Part shown: positions 51,003 to 60,335 of the stretch, piece by piece | Layout: the number at the start of each line of letters is the position of its first letter | How positions within the stretch are numbered: position 1 is the first letter of the stretch | NCBI RefSeq assembly: GCF_016862175.1 | Contig: NZ_BOML01000048.1 | Coordinates: forward strand, 62,001 to 126,000 | Direction of reading: 5' to 3' | DNA: 64,000 nucleotides | From: Paractinoplanes durhamensis | Lineage (GTDB): Bacteria; Actinomycetota; Actinomycetes; Mycobacteriales; Micromonosporaceae | Made by a program: the position numbers and the translations under genes | Notes under the pieces: generated by a model | Seen by the model: the letters and a program-made list of their open reading frames with translations, nothing else | Told to the model about the DNA's origin: nothing | The model's database searches: none

Positions 51003-53741
51003 GTGGCCACGGAGCGCAAGCGCCCGGTAATCAGCGATGGCCTGCCGAGCCAGCTTCCGGACATCGACCCTGAGGAAACAAACGAGTGGGTCGAGTCCCT
51101 CGACGGAGTCATCGACGAACGCGGCGCCAAGAGAGCCCGTTACGTTATGTTGCGCCTGCTCGAGCGGGCCCGGGAGCGACAGGTCGGCGTGCCCCCGCTG
51201 ACCTCCACGGATTACATCAACACGATCCCGCCGGAGCAGGAACCCTGGTTCCCCGGCGACGAGTTCGTCGAGCGCCGCATCCGGGCGTACATCCGGTGGA
51301 ACGCGGCGATGCTGGTGCACCGTGCGCAGCGCCCGGAAATCGGGGTCGGTGGCCACATCTCGACCTACGCGTCGAGCGCCAGCCTCTACGAGGTCGGCAT
51401 GAACCACTTCTTCCGCGGCAAGGACCACCCCGGCGGCGGCGACCACATCTTCTATCAGGGCCACGCCTCCCCCGGCATGTATGCTCGCGCCTTCCTCGAG
51501 GGCCGGCTGAGCACCCATGAGCTGGACGGTTTCCGTCAGGAGCTGTCCCACCCGGGCGGCGGCCTCCCGTCGTACCCGCACCCCCGGCTGATGCCGAACT
51601 TCTGGGAGTTCCCGACGGTCAGCATGGGCCTCGGCCCGCTGAACGCGATCTACCAGGCGCGCTACAACCGCTACCTGCACAACCGCGGCATCAAGGACAC
51701 CAGCCAGCAGCACGTCTGGGCGTTCCTGGGCGACGGCGAGATGGACGAGGTCGAGTCGCTCGGCGCGATCGGCCTGGCCGCCCGCGAGGAGCTCGACAAC
51801 CTCACCTTCGTGATCAACTGCAACCTGCAGCGTCTCGACGGCCCGGTCCGCGGTAACGGCAAGGTCATCCAGGAGCTGGAGTCGTTCTTCCGCGGCGCCG
51901 GCTGGAACGTCATCAAGGTCGTCTGGGGCCGGGAGTGGGACCCGCTGCTCGCGGCGGACACCGACGGCGCGCTGGTCAACCTGATGAACGTCACGCCGGA
52001 CGGCGACTACCAGACGTACAAGGGCGAGTCCGGGGCGTACGTCCGGGAGAACTTCTTCGGCCGTGACCCGCGCACCCGCAAGCTGGTCGAGGGCATGTCC
52101 GACGACGAGGTCTGGAACCTCAAGCGCGGCGGCCACGACTACAAGAAGCTCTACGCGGCGTACAAGGCGGCCACCGAGCACACCGGCCAGCCGACCGTGA
52201 TCCTCGCCAAGACGATCAAGGGCTGGACGCTGGGCTCGCACTTCGAGGCCCGCAACGCGACCCACCAGATGAAGAAGCTGACCCTGGACGACCTCAAGGG
52301 CTTCCGGGACCGCCTCTACCTGGAGATCAGCGACAAGCAGCTCGAGGAAAACCCGTACCTCCCGCCCTATTACCACCCGGGCGAGAAGTCCGACGAAATG
52401 CAGTACATGCTGGAGCGGCGCCGTGAGCTGGGCGGGTCCATCCCGTCGCGGCGCACCAAGCACAAGTCGCTGGCGATCCCCGACTCGAAGGCGTTCAGCG
52501 ACGTCAAGCGGGGCAGCGGCAAGCAGAAGGTCGCGACCACGATGGCCTTCGTCCGCCTTCTGAAAGACCTGATGAAGGACAAGGAGTTCGGCCCCCGCTG
52601 GGTGCCGATCATTCCGGACGAGGCGCGTACGTTCGGTCTGGACTCCCTCTTCCCGACGAAGAAGATCTACTCCCCGCACGGCCAGACCTACACCTCGGTC
52701 GACCGGGAGCTCTTCCTGTCGTACAAGGAGGCGACCAACGGCCAGATCCTGCACGAGGGGATCAACGAGGCCGGGTCGACGGCGAGCTTCATCGCGGCCG
52801 GAACGTCGTACGCGACGCACGACGAGCCGATGATCCCGCTGTACATCTTCTACTCGATGTTCGGCTTCCAGCGCACCGCCGACGAGCTGTGGGCCGCCGC
52901 CGACCAGATGACCCGGGGCTTCCTGCTCGGGGCGACGGCCGGCCGCACCACGCTCAACGGTGAGGGCCTGCAGCACGAGGACGGTCACTCGCTGCTGATC
53001 GCGGCCACCAACCCGGCCGTGGTGTCGTACGATCCGGCGTTCGCGTTCGAGATCGCGCACATCATGGAGAACGGCCTGCACCGGATGTACGGCGAGAAGC
53101 AGGAGAACGTCTTCTACTACCTCACCATCTACAACGAGCCGATTCTCCAGCCCGCTGAACCCGAGGGTGTCGACGTGGAGGGCCTGCTCAAGGGCATCTA
53201 CCGGTACCGTGCGGCGCCGGCGGCCAACGGCCCGAAGGCGCAGATCCTGGCGTCCGGCACCGGCATGCAGTGGGCGCTGAAGGCTCAGGATCTGCTGGCC
53301 CAGGACTGGGGGGTGGCCGCCGACGTCTGGTCGGTGACCTCCTGGACCGAGCTGCGGCGCGACGCGGTCACGATCGAGGAGCACAACCTCCTCAACCCGG
53401 GCGACCAGCCGCGGAAGCCGTACATCCAGCAGAAGCTGGAGGGCACCGAGGGCCCGGCCGTGGCGGTCAGCGACTTCATGCGGGCGGTGCCCGACCTGAT
53501 CGCGCGCTGGGTGCCGAACGACTACACGTCGCTGGGCACCGACGGCTTCGGCATGAGCGACACCCGGCACGCGCTGCGCCGGCACTTCCACGTGGACGCC
53601 GAGTCGGTGGCCGTGGCCACGCTGCGCCAGCTGGCGCTGCGCGGCAAGGTGCCCGCGCACGTGCCGGCCGAGGCGGCCAAGAAGTACGCGATCGACGACG
53701 TCACCGCGGCGCCGGTCGGCGAAACGGGCGGCGACAGCTGA
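51003..53741 (+). CDS. aceE: Pyruvate dehydrogenase E1 (homodimeric)
   Basis: The 912-residue enzyme is the AceE-type E1, which decarboxylates pyruvate with TDP and loads acetyl groups on E2. Typical segments are DPEETNEWVESLDGVI, HISTYASSASLYEVG, GDGEMDEVESLGAIG with the TDP/Mg motif, and ATAGRTTLNGEGLQHEDGHS. GTG at 51003 is preferred because AGAGGA lies seven bases before it; an in-frame ATG at 50961 would add 14 residues. No E2/E3 gene is nearby. A strong hairpin follows. Confidence 0.96.
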   Translation: MATERKRPVISDGLPSQLPDIDPEETNEWVESLDGVIDERGAKRARYVMLRLLERARERQVGVPPLTSTDYINTIPPEQEPWFPGDEFVERRIRAYIRWNAAMLVHRAQRPEIGVGGHISTYASSASLYEVGMNHFFRGKDHPGGGDHIFYQGHASPGMYARAFLEGRLSTHELDGFRQELSHPGGGLPSYPHPRLMPNFWEFPTVSMGLGPLNAIYQARYNRYLHNRGIKDTSQQHVWAFLGDGEMDEVESLGAIGLAAREELDNLTFVINCNLQRLDGPVRGNGKVIQELESFFRGAGWNVIKVVWGREWDPLLAADTDGALVNLMNVTPDGDYQTYKGESGAYVRENFFGRDPRTRKLVEGMSDDEVWNLKRGGHDYKKLYAAYKAATEHTGQPTVILAKTIKGWTLGSHFEARNATHQMKKLTLDDLKGFRDRLYLEISDKQLEENPYLPPYYHPGEKSDEMQYMLERRRELGGSIPSRRTKHKSLAIPDSKAFSDVKRGSGKQKVATTMAFVRLLKDLMKDKEFGPRWVPIIPDEARTFGLDSLFPTKKIYSPHGQTYTSVDRELFLSYKEATNGQILHEGINEAGSTASFIAAGTSYATHDEPMIPLYIFYSMFGFQRTADELWAAADQMTRGFLLGATAGRTTLNGEGLQHEDGHSLLIAATNPAVVSYDPAFAFEIAHIMENGLHRMYGEKQENVFYYLTIYNEPILQPAEPEGVDVEGLLKGIYRYRAAPAANGPKAQILASGTGMQWALKAQDLLAQDWGVAADVWSVTSWTELRRDAVTIEEHNLLNPGDQPRKPYIQQKLEGTEGPAVAVSDFMRAVPDLIARWVPNDYTSLGTDGFGMSDTRHALRRHFHVDAESVAVATLRQLALRGKVPAHVPAEAAKKYAIDDVTAAPVGETGGDS

Positions 53742-53757
53742 TCCGGTGAAGATCGGA

Positions 53758-53792
53758 CGATGGGCCCCACCGGCGACGGTTGGGGCCCATCG
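53758..53792. terminator. Terminator between aceE and the SRPBCC gene
   Basis: CGATGGGCCCCA and TGGGGCCCATCG form a perfect 12-bp stem with an 11-base loop, 16 bases past the aceE stop and 16 past the convergent SRPBCC stop. Confidence 0.85.
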
Positions 53793-53808
53793 CCGTCCGC
53801 GGAGCGTT

Positions 53809-54279
53809 TCAGCGGATGAAGCGCAGCCGGGCGACCACGAACTCGCCGAGCTTGTCGAACTGCTGGTTGGTGCCGAGCAGCATGTAGCTCTGGATCATGT
53901 CGGTGAGGTAGCCGGCGAAATGGTTGGTCATCTCGGTCCGGTCGCCGCCGAGGTCGGTGAACGTGATCGTGGACTTGCCGCCCCCGATGCCGCGCTGGCC
54001 GTCCCACTCGTACTCAAGTAATTCTGGTTCTTCGACCCTGGTGAACCGCATGTCGGACGGGTACTCGACGCCGTCGTCGTCGGTGACCATGGTCAGCCGG
54101 AAGACGCCGCCCGGGCGCAGGTCGAGCTCGATCGTGCTGCGCGGGGTGTGCATGCCGGCCGGTCCCCACCACCGGCAGATCTGGCCGGGGTCGGTCCAGG
54201 CCCGCCAGACCAGCTCGCGCGGCGCGTCGAAGACACGCACGATGTCGAGCTCGCGGAAGGTCATCTCCTCGTCGGTCAC
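53809..54279 (-). CDS. SRPBCC (AHSA1-like) domain protein
   Basis: A 156-residue START-like protein: DIVRVFDAPRELVWRAWTDPGQICRWWGP opens the fold and YEWDGQRGIGGGKSTITF follows. These proteins bind hydrophobic ligands and are common partners of ArsR regulators. The GTG start overlaps the ArsR stop (GTGA). Confidence 0.9.
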   Translation of the reverse strand: MTDEEMTFRELDIVRVFDAPRELVWRAWTDPGQICRWWGPAGMHTPRSTIELDLRPGGVFRLTMVTDDDGVEYPSDMRFTRVEEPELLEYEWDGQRGIGGGKSTITFTDLGGDRTEMTNHFAGYLTDMIQSYMLLGTNQQFDKLGEFVVARLRFIR

Positions 54280-54611
54280 TGCCCCGTTCCCTTCATCAAC
54301 GTCCGCAGGTGATCGTCGAGCTTGTCGAAGCTCGACTCCCAGAACTGCCGGTACCGGCCCATCCACTCGGTGGCCGCGCGCAACGGCTCGGCCTCCAGGC
54401 GGCAGGGCCGCCACTGCTTCTCCCGGCCGCGGGAGATCAGGCCGGCCCGTTCGAGCACCTTGAGGTGCTTGGAGATGGCCGGCAGGGTGATGTCGAACGG
54501 CTCGGCGAGCTCGTTGACGGTGGCCGGCCCGTCGGCCAGCCGGCCCAGGATCGCCCGGCGGGTCGGGTCGGCGAGCGCGCCGAAGACGACGCTGAGCTGA
54601 TCGGTGGCCAC
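54276..54611 (-). CDS. ArsR family transcriptional regulator
   Basis: A 111-residue winged-helix protein: LADPTRRAILGRLADGPATVNELAEPFDITLPAISKHLKVLERAGL. No metal-binding cysteines are seen, so it belongs to the branch that works with SRPBCC proteins. Start GTG at 54611, one base after the stop of the reductase-like gene. Confidence 0.92.
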   Translation of the reverse strand: MATDQLSVVFGALADPTRRAILGRLADGPATVNELAEPFDITLPAISKHLKVLERAGLISRGREKQWRPCRLEAEPLRAATEWMGRYRQFWESSFDKLDDHLRTLMKGTGQ

Positions 54612-54612
54612 C

Positions 54613-55146
54613 TCAGGCCGGCACGTACGTAACCACCTCGACGCCGCTCGCGGTCTTCCAGGAGTCGGCCAGCGTCAAGGCGATCTTCGTGCCGTCGTCC
54701 CAGAGCTTGCGCCCCTCTCCCTGCACCACCGGAAAGACCATGATCCGATATTCGTCGATCAGGTTGTGCCTGGTCAGATAGTTCACCAGGCTCGCGCTGC
54801 CGTTGATCAGCAGAGTGCCCGGCTCGGTCTTCAGTTTGGCCACCGCGTCGGCGACCTCGCCGGCGATGAAGCTCGCGTTCCACTCCGGGGTGGTCAGCGT
54901 GGTGGTGGCGACGTGCTTGGGCATCGAGTTCATCTTGACGCCGAAGTCGCCGGTGGCCTCCTCCATCTGCGGCCAGGCGGCCTTGAAGCCCTCGTAGGTC
55001 TTGCGGCCGAGCAGCAGCGCGTCGGCTTCGCGCAGGTTGCCGGCCTGCCACCCGGACAGCTCCTCGTTGAAATAAGGCCCGCTCCAGGACGGCTCCTCGA
55101 AGACGCCATCGAGCGTGGTGTATTCGACCGCGACTACCTTGCCCAT
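54613..55146 (-). CDS. Dihydrofolate reductase family (RibD C-terminal) protein
   Basis: A 177-residue protein of the DHFR-like/RibD C-terminal type: YTTLDGVFEEPSW, LLLGRKTYEGF and LINGSASLVNYLTRHNLIDEYRI. It probably binds NADPH and reduces an unknown compound. It heads a three-gene operon with ArsR and SRPBCC. GGAGGG stands before the ATG at 55146. Confidence 0.88.
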   Translation of the reverse strand: MGKVVAVEYTTLDGVFEEPSWSGPYFNEELSGWQAGNLREADALLLGRKTYEGFKAAWPQMEEATGDFGVKMNSMPKHVATTTLTTPEWNASFIAGEVADAVAKLKTEPGTLLINGSASLVNYLTRHNLIDEYRIMVFPVVQGEGRKLWDDGTKIALTLADSWKTASGVEVVTYVPA

Positions 55147-55158
55147 TTCACCCTCCGG

Positions 55159-55175
55159 TTAATTAGCTAGTCGGT
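55159..55175. promoter_or_regulatory. AT-rich candidate ArsR operator
   Basis: The segment GTTAATTAGCTAGTCGGT lies between the promoter and the ribosome site of the operon. It holds imperfect TTA(x)CTA repeats, as expected for an ArsR site. Confidence 0.35.
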
Positions 55176-55205
55176 AAAGTATGCCCCTCAAGAGCCTCTC
55201 GTCAA
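55176..55205 (-). promoter_or_regulatory. Promoter of the DHFR-like/ArsR/SRPBCC operon
   Basis: On the minus strand TTGACG and TACTTT are 18 bases apart. The start of transcription should fall near 55169, about 23 bases before the ATG. Confidence 0.6.
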
Positions 55206-55250
55206 GCTGTCTGACATTCCGTAAGCTCTTCGCTACGGAGAGGAGACTCG

Positions 55251-56510
55251 ATGGCTGTCACCGGCAGAGCCAAGGGAACTCCAGCACTGTCCGAACCCGT
55301 CGTGGCCGTCCGGCGCACCTGGATCGGCCTGCTCTTCGCCGCCAATCTGGGCCTCTGGATGGCGTATTACACACCGCTTCAGGTGTTGCTGCCCGAGCAG
55401 ATCGAAGACCTCGGCATCGCGCACAAGGAGCTCTGGCTCGGCATCGTGACCGGCATCGGCGCGATCGTCGCGGTGGTGGTCAACCCGCTGGCCGGCGCCC
55501 TCTCCGACCGCACCCGGCTGCGCTTGTTCGGCCGCCAGTGGGGCCGGCGGCACATCTGGACGGCCGGCGGCGCCCTGCTGACCTTCCTCTGCCTGCTCGT
55601 CCTCTCGATCGCGCCCAACCTCTTCTGGATCACCGTCGGGTGGGCACTGGCCAACATCGGCATCAACGTCATGCTGGCCACCCTGACCTCCGCGGTCCCC
55701 GACCGGGTGCCGGTCACCCAGCGCGGCCTGGTCTCCGGCTGGATCGGCATGCCGGTCGCGCTCGGCCTGGTGGTCGGCGCCGTCCTGGTCACCTCGGTGG
55801 TCACCACCCCGCCCCCGGGCTACCTGATCATCGCGATCGGCCTGCTCCTGCTGGTGGCGCCGTTCGTGCTGCGCACCCCGGACGACCCGCTCGGCGAGAC
55901 CGTCGTCCCGCGCTTCTCGTTCCGGGCGTTCCGGGTCGACCTGCGCGCCAACCCCGACTTCGGCTGGGCCTGGGTGACCCGCTTCCTGGTCATGCTCGGC
56001 AACGCGCTCGGCACGCTCTACCTGCTGTATTTCCTGACCGACGCGGTCAAGCTGGACGACCCGGAGACCGGCCTGCTCTACATGATCCTGCTCTACACGG
56101 TCGGCATGGTGGGCACCGCGATGCTCGGCGGCTGGCTCTCCGACCGGGCCGGCAAGCGCAAGATCTTCGTGGTCTGGTCCGGCGTGGTGATCGCCGTCGC
56201 CGCCACCCTGCTGGCGATCTGGCCCACCTGGGGCGTCGCCATGGTCGCGGCGGTGCTGTTCGGCGCGGGGTTCGGCGTCTACCTGGCGGTGGACACCGCG
56301 GTCGTCACCCAGGTCCTGCCGGCCGCCGCCGACCGGGCCAAGGACATCGGGGTGATCAACATCGCCCCCTCGGTGTCCCAGGCGCTCGGCCCGGTGCTGG
56401 CCGCCCCCGTGGTCGCCTTCCTGGGCGGCTATCCGACGCTGTTCGTGCTCACCGCGATAACCAGCCTGGCCGGAGCCCTGGCCGTGCTGAAAATCAAATC
56501 CGTCGCCTAG
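55251..56510 (+). CDS. MFS transporter
   Basis: A 419-residue protein with twelve membrane segments. NPLAGALSDRTRLRLFGRQWGRRHIW between segments 2 and 3 fits a branch of sugar/cation or unknown symporters that contains the GRRHIW signature. The substrate is unknown. GGAGAGGAG precedes the ATG at 55251. It stops 13 bases before gltX on the same strand. Confidence 0.87.
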   Translation: MAVTGRAKGTPALSEPVVAVRRTWIGLLFAANLGLWMAYYTPLQVLLPEQIEDLGIAHKELWLGIVTGIGAIVAVVVNPLAGALSDRTRLRLFGRQWGRRHIWTAGGALLTFLCLLVLSIAPNLFWITVGWALANIGINVMLATLTSAVPDRVPVTQRGLVSGWIGMPVALGLVVGAVLVTSVVTTPPPGYLIIAIGLLLLVAPFVLRTPDDPLGETVVPRFSFRAFRVDLRANPDFGWAWVTRFLVMLGNALGTLYLLYFLTDAVKLDDPETGLLYMILLYTVGMVGTAMLGGWLSDRAGKRKIFVVWSGVVIAVAATLLAIWPTWGVAMVAAVLFGAGFGVYLAVDTAVVTQVLPAAADRAKDIGVINIAPSVSQALGPVLAAPVVAFLGGYPTLFVLTAITSLAGALAVLKIKSVA

Positions 56511-56523
56511 GTACTCTGGTCGG

Positions 56524-57930
56524 GTGACTGTTCGCGTACGTTTCGCCCCGTCCCCGACCGGCATGTTCCACGTCGGCGGCGCCCGCTCGGCGCTGCAGAA
56601 CTGGATCTATGCCCAGCAGCACGAGGGTGTCTTCGTGCTCCGGATCGAGGACACCGACGCCGCCCGGAACCGTCCGGAGTGGACCGAAGGCATCATCGCC
56701 GCGCTCGACTGGATCGGCATCGAGCGCGGGACGTACGAAGGCCCCTACTACCAGTCGTCCTACGCCGCCGACCACACCGCCGCCGCGACCCGCCTCTACG
56801 GCGAGGGCAAGGCCTACTACTGCGGCTGCAAGCGGGATGACGTCATCGCCCGCACCGGCAACCAGCACTCCGGCTACGACGGCTTCTGCCGCGACAAGAA
56901 TTTGGGCCCCGGCGACGGCCGCGCGCTGCGCTTCCGCACCCCGGACGAGGGCGAGACCGTGGTCGAGGACCTGGTCCGCGGCAAGCCCACCTTCGAAAAC
57001 AGGCTGATCGAGGATTTCGTCATCGCCCGCGGCGACGGATCCCCGCTGTTCCTGCTGGCCAACGTCGTGGACGACGTGACCATGGGGATCACCCACGTGT
57101 TCCGGGCCGAGGAGCACCTGCCCAACACGCCCAAGCAGCAGCTGCTGTGGGAGGCGCTCGGGCACACCCCGCCGATCTGGGGCCACGTCCCGGTCATCGT
57201 CAACGAGAAGCGGCAGAAGCTGTCGAAGCGCCGCGACAAGGTCGCCCTGGAGTCCTACCGCGACGAGGGCTACCTGGCCGCCGCCATGCGCAACTACCTG
57301 ATGCTGCTCGGCTGGGCGCCGTCCGGCGACCGGGAGATCGTGCCCTGGTCGGTGATCGAGGACGAATACCGGATCGAGGAGGTCAACCACGCGCCGGCCT
57401 TCTTCGACGTGAAGAAGCTCCGGGCCTTCAACGGTGACTACATCCGCGCGCTCGCGCCGGACGAGTTCGCCGCCTGCTGCGCGCCCTGGCTGCAGGGCAC
57501 CGACACGATCCCGGCCCCGCCGTGGGACCCGGCCGCTTTCGACCTGCGGGTGTTCTCCGAGGTCGCCCCACTCGCCCAGACCCGCATCGCGGTGCTCTCC
57601 GAGATCGTCGACTACGTCGACTTCCTCTTCCTCGACGAGCCGGTCCGCGACGAGGCCTCCTGGGCCAAGGCGATGAAGGGCGACGCCGCCGAGATCCTGG
57701 ACGCGACGACGGCCGCGTTCGAGGCGCTCGAGGACTGGTCGGCCGAGCCGCTGAAGGCCACGCTCGAGGGGGTCGGCCTGGCCCGCGAGCTGAAGCTGGG
57801 CAAGACCCAGGCGCCGGTCCGGGTCGCGGTCACCGGACGCTCGGTGGGCCTTCCGCTCTTCGAATCGATCGAGGTGCTCGGCCGGGAGCGCACGCTGCGT
57901 CGCTTGCGCGCCGCGCGCGCCGCTCTCTAA
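56524..57930 (+). CDS. gltX: Glutamyl-tRNA synthetase
   Basis: The 468-residue class I enzyme charges tRNA-Glu and in many actinobacteria also tRNA-Gln. APSPTGMFHVGGARSAL carries the HIGH motif in the form HVGG, and KRQKLSKRRDK is the KMSKS motif. The tRNA-binding helical domain fills the C-terminal part. Start GTG at 56524. The unusual repeats start right after its stop. Confidence 0.95.
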   Translation: MTVRVRFAPSPTGMFHVGGARSALQNWIYAQQHEGVFVLRIEDTDAARNRPEWTEGIIAALDWIGIERGTYEGPYYQSSYAADHTAAATRLYGEGKAYYCGCKRDDVIARTGNQHSGYDGFCRDKNLGPGDGRALRFRTPDEGETVVEDLVRGKPTFENRLIEDFVIARGDGSPLFLLANVVDDVTMGITHVFRAEEHLPNTPKQQLLWEALGHTPPIWGHVPVIVNEKRQKLSKRRDKVALESYRDEGYLAAAMRNYLMLLGWAPSGDREIVPWSVIEDEYRIEEVNHAPAFFDVKKLRAFNGDYIRALAPDEFAACCAPWLQGTDTIPAPPWDPAAFDLRVFSEVAPLAQTRIAVLSEIVDYVDFLFLDEPVRDEASWAKAMKGDAAEILDATTAAFEALEDWSAEPLKATLEGVGLARELKLGKTQAPVRVAVTGRSVGLPLFESIEVLGRERTLRRLRAARAAL

Positions 57931-57932
57931 CT

Positions 57933-58017
57933 CTTCCGGTACGCCGAGGAAACTCTTTCGGTACGAAGGACGACGCTTTCGTTCACCCAAACAGCGATTT
58001 CGGTACGCGGTGAGCCG
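57933..58017. repeat. Array of four 21-22-bp repeats
   Basis: Four units begin at 57933, 57955, 57976 and 57997, each opening with (C/A)TTTCGGTACG. The first, second and fourth match closely (CTTCCGGTACG, CTTTCGGTACG, ATTTCGGTACG); the third is worn (CTTTCGTTCAC). The period is two turns of DNA, so proteins bound to it would line up on one face. The rest of the 419-base gap before the next gene contains TTCCGGTAACG at 58093-58103 but no gene. Confidence 0.65.
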
Positions 58018-58349
58018 GGCCACCGGCGAGCCGCGTATCGATTTCCTGGCCTTTATCGTATTTGCCGCCCAGGACGCCATCGCTTCCCGTCGTTCCGGTA
58101 ACGAAAACCGCTGAGCGGGTGACCGAGCACCCCTCCGCTTGCGTGTACTGGGTACTATTCGGCCCGCTGATCAACGGCCGTTGTCGTCGCGTCGGTCATC
58201 CCCAGATGGCTCCAATTCGTCCGGCTCGAGATGCGTCCGGGCACGAGTCCGGGAAGGCTGAGGGTGTTTGGCCGGGCCGCGATCCACCGTCGCGACACGA
58301 CCAGCGAGGACACGCAGCCATGTCCACCACGGGGCGGGGAGGCCGGACG

Positions 58350-59018
58350 ATGGTTCGAGGGGCGATCAAGAAATTGATCACCGGTGCGGGGGCGATTGCC
58401 GTCGCGACGATGCTCACGCTGGGTGCCGCGCCGGCCGCACACGCCGCGCCGAAGCCGGCCCCGAAGCCGACGAGCGTCCAGATCGTCGGGAACGACATCG
58501 ACGGCACGCTCATCGTCGACCCGGCCGCCGGTTCGCGGCTGTTCGACGCGCTGCTCGCCGAGGTCAGCTGGATGGGCACGGCCACGCCGCAGACCACCGC
58601 CCCCAAGGCGGACAAGCTCGGCGTGAAATACACCCTCACCGTCATGCAGAAGACCGCCCCGCAGATGGTCTACGAGCTCTACCCGAACGCGGCCGGCGGC
58701 CCGCGCGCCCACCGCCCGGCCAAGCAGCCGTCGGCGATCGGCAAGACGACGGCCGACGGCTGGTTCTACGGCCGGCTGACCATGTCGGAGACGCTGCGGC
58801 TCAGCGGTGTGCCGCTGAAGGCCAAGCCCGACGTGCTCCCGGGCGGCATCGGTGGCGGCATCGGCACCGACCTCAAGTCCGGTGAGCTCGACCCGGTCGC
58901 CGGGATGAGCCACTTCCTCAGCGAGATGCGCCGGCTGCTGCTGCTCAACGGCGCGGTCCTGGCGGTCATCGTGTTCGGCCTGGCCGGCATCGCCTTCATG
59001 ATCCGCCGCAAGGTCTGA
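58350..59018 (+). CDS. Secreted protein with C-terminal membrane anchor
   Basis: The 222-residue product begins MVRGAIKKLITGAG, has a signal peptide ending near AAHA (about residue 32), an external domain of about 160 residues and one membrane segment close to the C-terminus followed by RRK. The domain has no recognised family. GGGGAGG seven bases before the ATG at 58350 supports this start over an ATG at 58320. The 21-bp array lies upstream and might control it. Confidence 0.62.
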   Translation: MVRGAIKKLITGAGAIAVATMLTLGAAPAAHAAPKPAPKPTSVQIVGNDIDGTLIVDPAAGSRLFDALLAEVSWMGTATPQTTAPKADKLGVKYTLTVMQKTAPQMVYELYPNAAGGPRAHRPAKQPSAIGKTTADGWFYGRLTMSETLRLSGVPLKAKPDVLPGGIGGGIGTDLKSGELDPVAGMSHFLSEMRRLLLLNGAVLAVIVFGLAGIAFMIRRKV

Positions 59019-59030
59019 AGCCGCAGGTCG

Positions 59031-59816
59031 TCAGTCGGCCGGCTGCGGCACCGGCATCCGGAACGCCGGGCATGCCGTCGCCGCCGCTCCCACACAGTCC
59101 TCGTCCGGGCCGAACGCGTCGAACATCCGCTGGTCGGTGCCGATCTTCTCGATCTGCGCGCCGGTCAGCCCCGGCTTCCCCGTCGACGCGTTGTCGGTGC
59201 CGCGCTCCCCGGTCGCCATCAGCGCCAGGGTCCGCCCGTCACTGATCCGGCGGGCGATCGTCTGATGCACCTGCCAGTCCAGATCATGGTCGTCGTCGTA
59301 GCGGACATATTCGACACCGGCCGGCGCCCACTCGGTGCGGGCGCACTTGTTCGGCTTGGCCAGCACCGGGAAGCACAGGTCCTCGGGGAGCCGGTAGACG
59401 GCGACCTCGACGGTGCCGCGCGGCTTGTCGTCCTGATCGGTGATCGAGTACTGCCGCCAGCCGCTGCCGCGCTCCGGCGGCCGCGGGTAGATGTGCATCT
59501 TCTTGTCGCGCACCGCCGGCGCGAGCAGGGCGAGCACCGGGTCGGCGATGTCCGACGGCACCGGCACGGCACTGGCGGCCGGGGTGGCCACGGCCGCCGG
59601 CGTCGCCGCCTTCTCGCGGGCCGGCAGCAGCGTCGTGGTGAGCAGGTAACCGGTGACGGCGATCGCGGCCACCACGGCGGCGCCGGCCGCGAGCAGCGAC
59701 CGGGTGCGGCGGCGGCGGAGTCGCTCGGCCTCCCGGAAGACCGCGTCGACCTCGTCGCCGAGGTCCGGCTCGCCCTCCAGCACGTGTTCGAGCAGGCGGG
59801 TCAGCGGCATGGTCAT
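59031..59816 (-). CDS. Membrane-anchored protein paired with a sigma-like factor
   Basis: The 261-residue protein has about 40 cytoplasmic residues, one membrane segment (about 41-60) and an external domain of about 190 residues with a Pro/Ala linker. It overlaps the sigma-like gene by four bases (ATGA). This mirrors the pair at 17002-18354. It may be an anti-sigma or sensor protein, but has no zinc motif. Confidence 0.58.
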   Translation of the reverse strand: MTMPLTRLLEHVLEGEPDLGDEVDAVFREAERLRRRRTRSLLAAGAAVVAAIAVTGYLLTTTLLPAREKAATPAAVATPAASAVPVPSDIADPVLALLAPAVRDKKMHIYPRPPERGSGWRQYSITDQDDKPRGTVEVAVYRLPEDLCFPVLAKPNKCARTEWAPAGVEYVRYDDDHDLDWQVHQTIARRISDGRTLALMATGERGTDNASTGKPGLTGAQIEKIGTDQRMFDAFGPDEDCVGAAATACPAFRMPVPQPAD

Positions 59817-60289
59817 CCGGTCAGCGCCGCTTCCGACTCGGTGAGCAGCTTCTGCAGGGCGGCCAGGCCGGCCCGCTCGTAGGCGGCGACCCGCTCGTCG
59901 TCGAGGTCGAGCATGGCGCCCACCGCGTCCAGCTCGAAGCCGTCCCAGTGCCGCAGCACCAGCACCGCCCGGCAGCGCGGGGCGAGCTTGTGCAGGGCGT
60001 CGAGCAGCAGGATGGACTCGGCCGCGACCCCCTCGGCGCCGGCCGCGGCCACGAAGACGTGCTCCCGGCGGCGGTTCCGGCGGCGGCAGGCCTCCATCAT
60101 CTCGGAATACGCGAAGACCTCCGGGTCGGCGACCGCGCCGCGGCGGGTGTCGGCCACCACCCGGGCCATGGTGGCCCTGGTCAGCTCGGTGGCGAGTTCC
60201 CAGTCGCCGCACATCAGGAACGCCGACCGGCGCAGGTGCGGAAGGCGGCTGGTCACGAAATCGCGCAAACCGTCTTCGTCGCCGGGCAT
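59813..60289 (-). CDS. Degenerate SigE-family sigma factor
   Basis: A 158-residue protein that aligns with SigE-type ECF factors. Region 2 is worn (LMCGDWELATELTRATMARVV in place of AEDLVQ), and region 4 reads LAPRCRAVLVLRHWDGFELDAVGAMLDLDDERVAAY without the TVKSQ-type helix. It may bind weakly to DNA or work differently. ATG at 60289. Confidence 0.68.
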   Translation of the reverse strand: MPGDEDGLRDFVTSRLPHLRRSAFLMCGDWELATELTRATMARVVADTRRGAVADPEVFAYSEMMEACRRRNRRREHVFVAAAGAEGVAAESILLLDALHKLAPRCRAVLVLRHWDGFELDAVGAMLDLDDERVAAYERAGLAALQKLLTESEAALTG

Positions 60290-60335
60290 AGCCCCTTTAT
60301 AGGAGTAAATCGCTCCGGATCAAGGCGAAATCCGA

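Noticed and set aside
50988..53660. Minus-strand frame of 890 codons
   Set aside because: It is antisense to aceE and has composition expected of a shadow frame.
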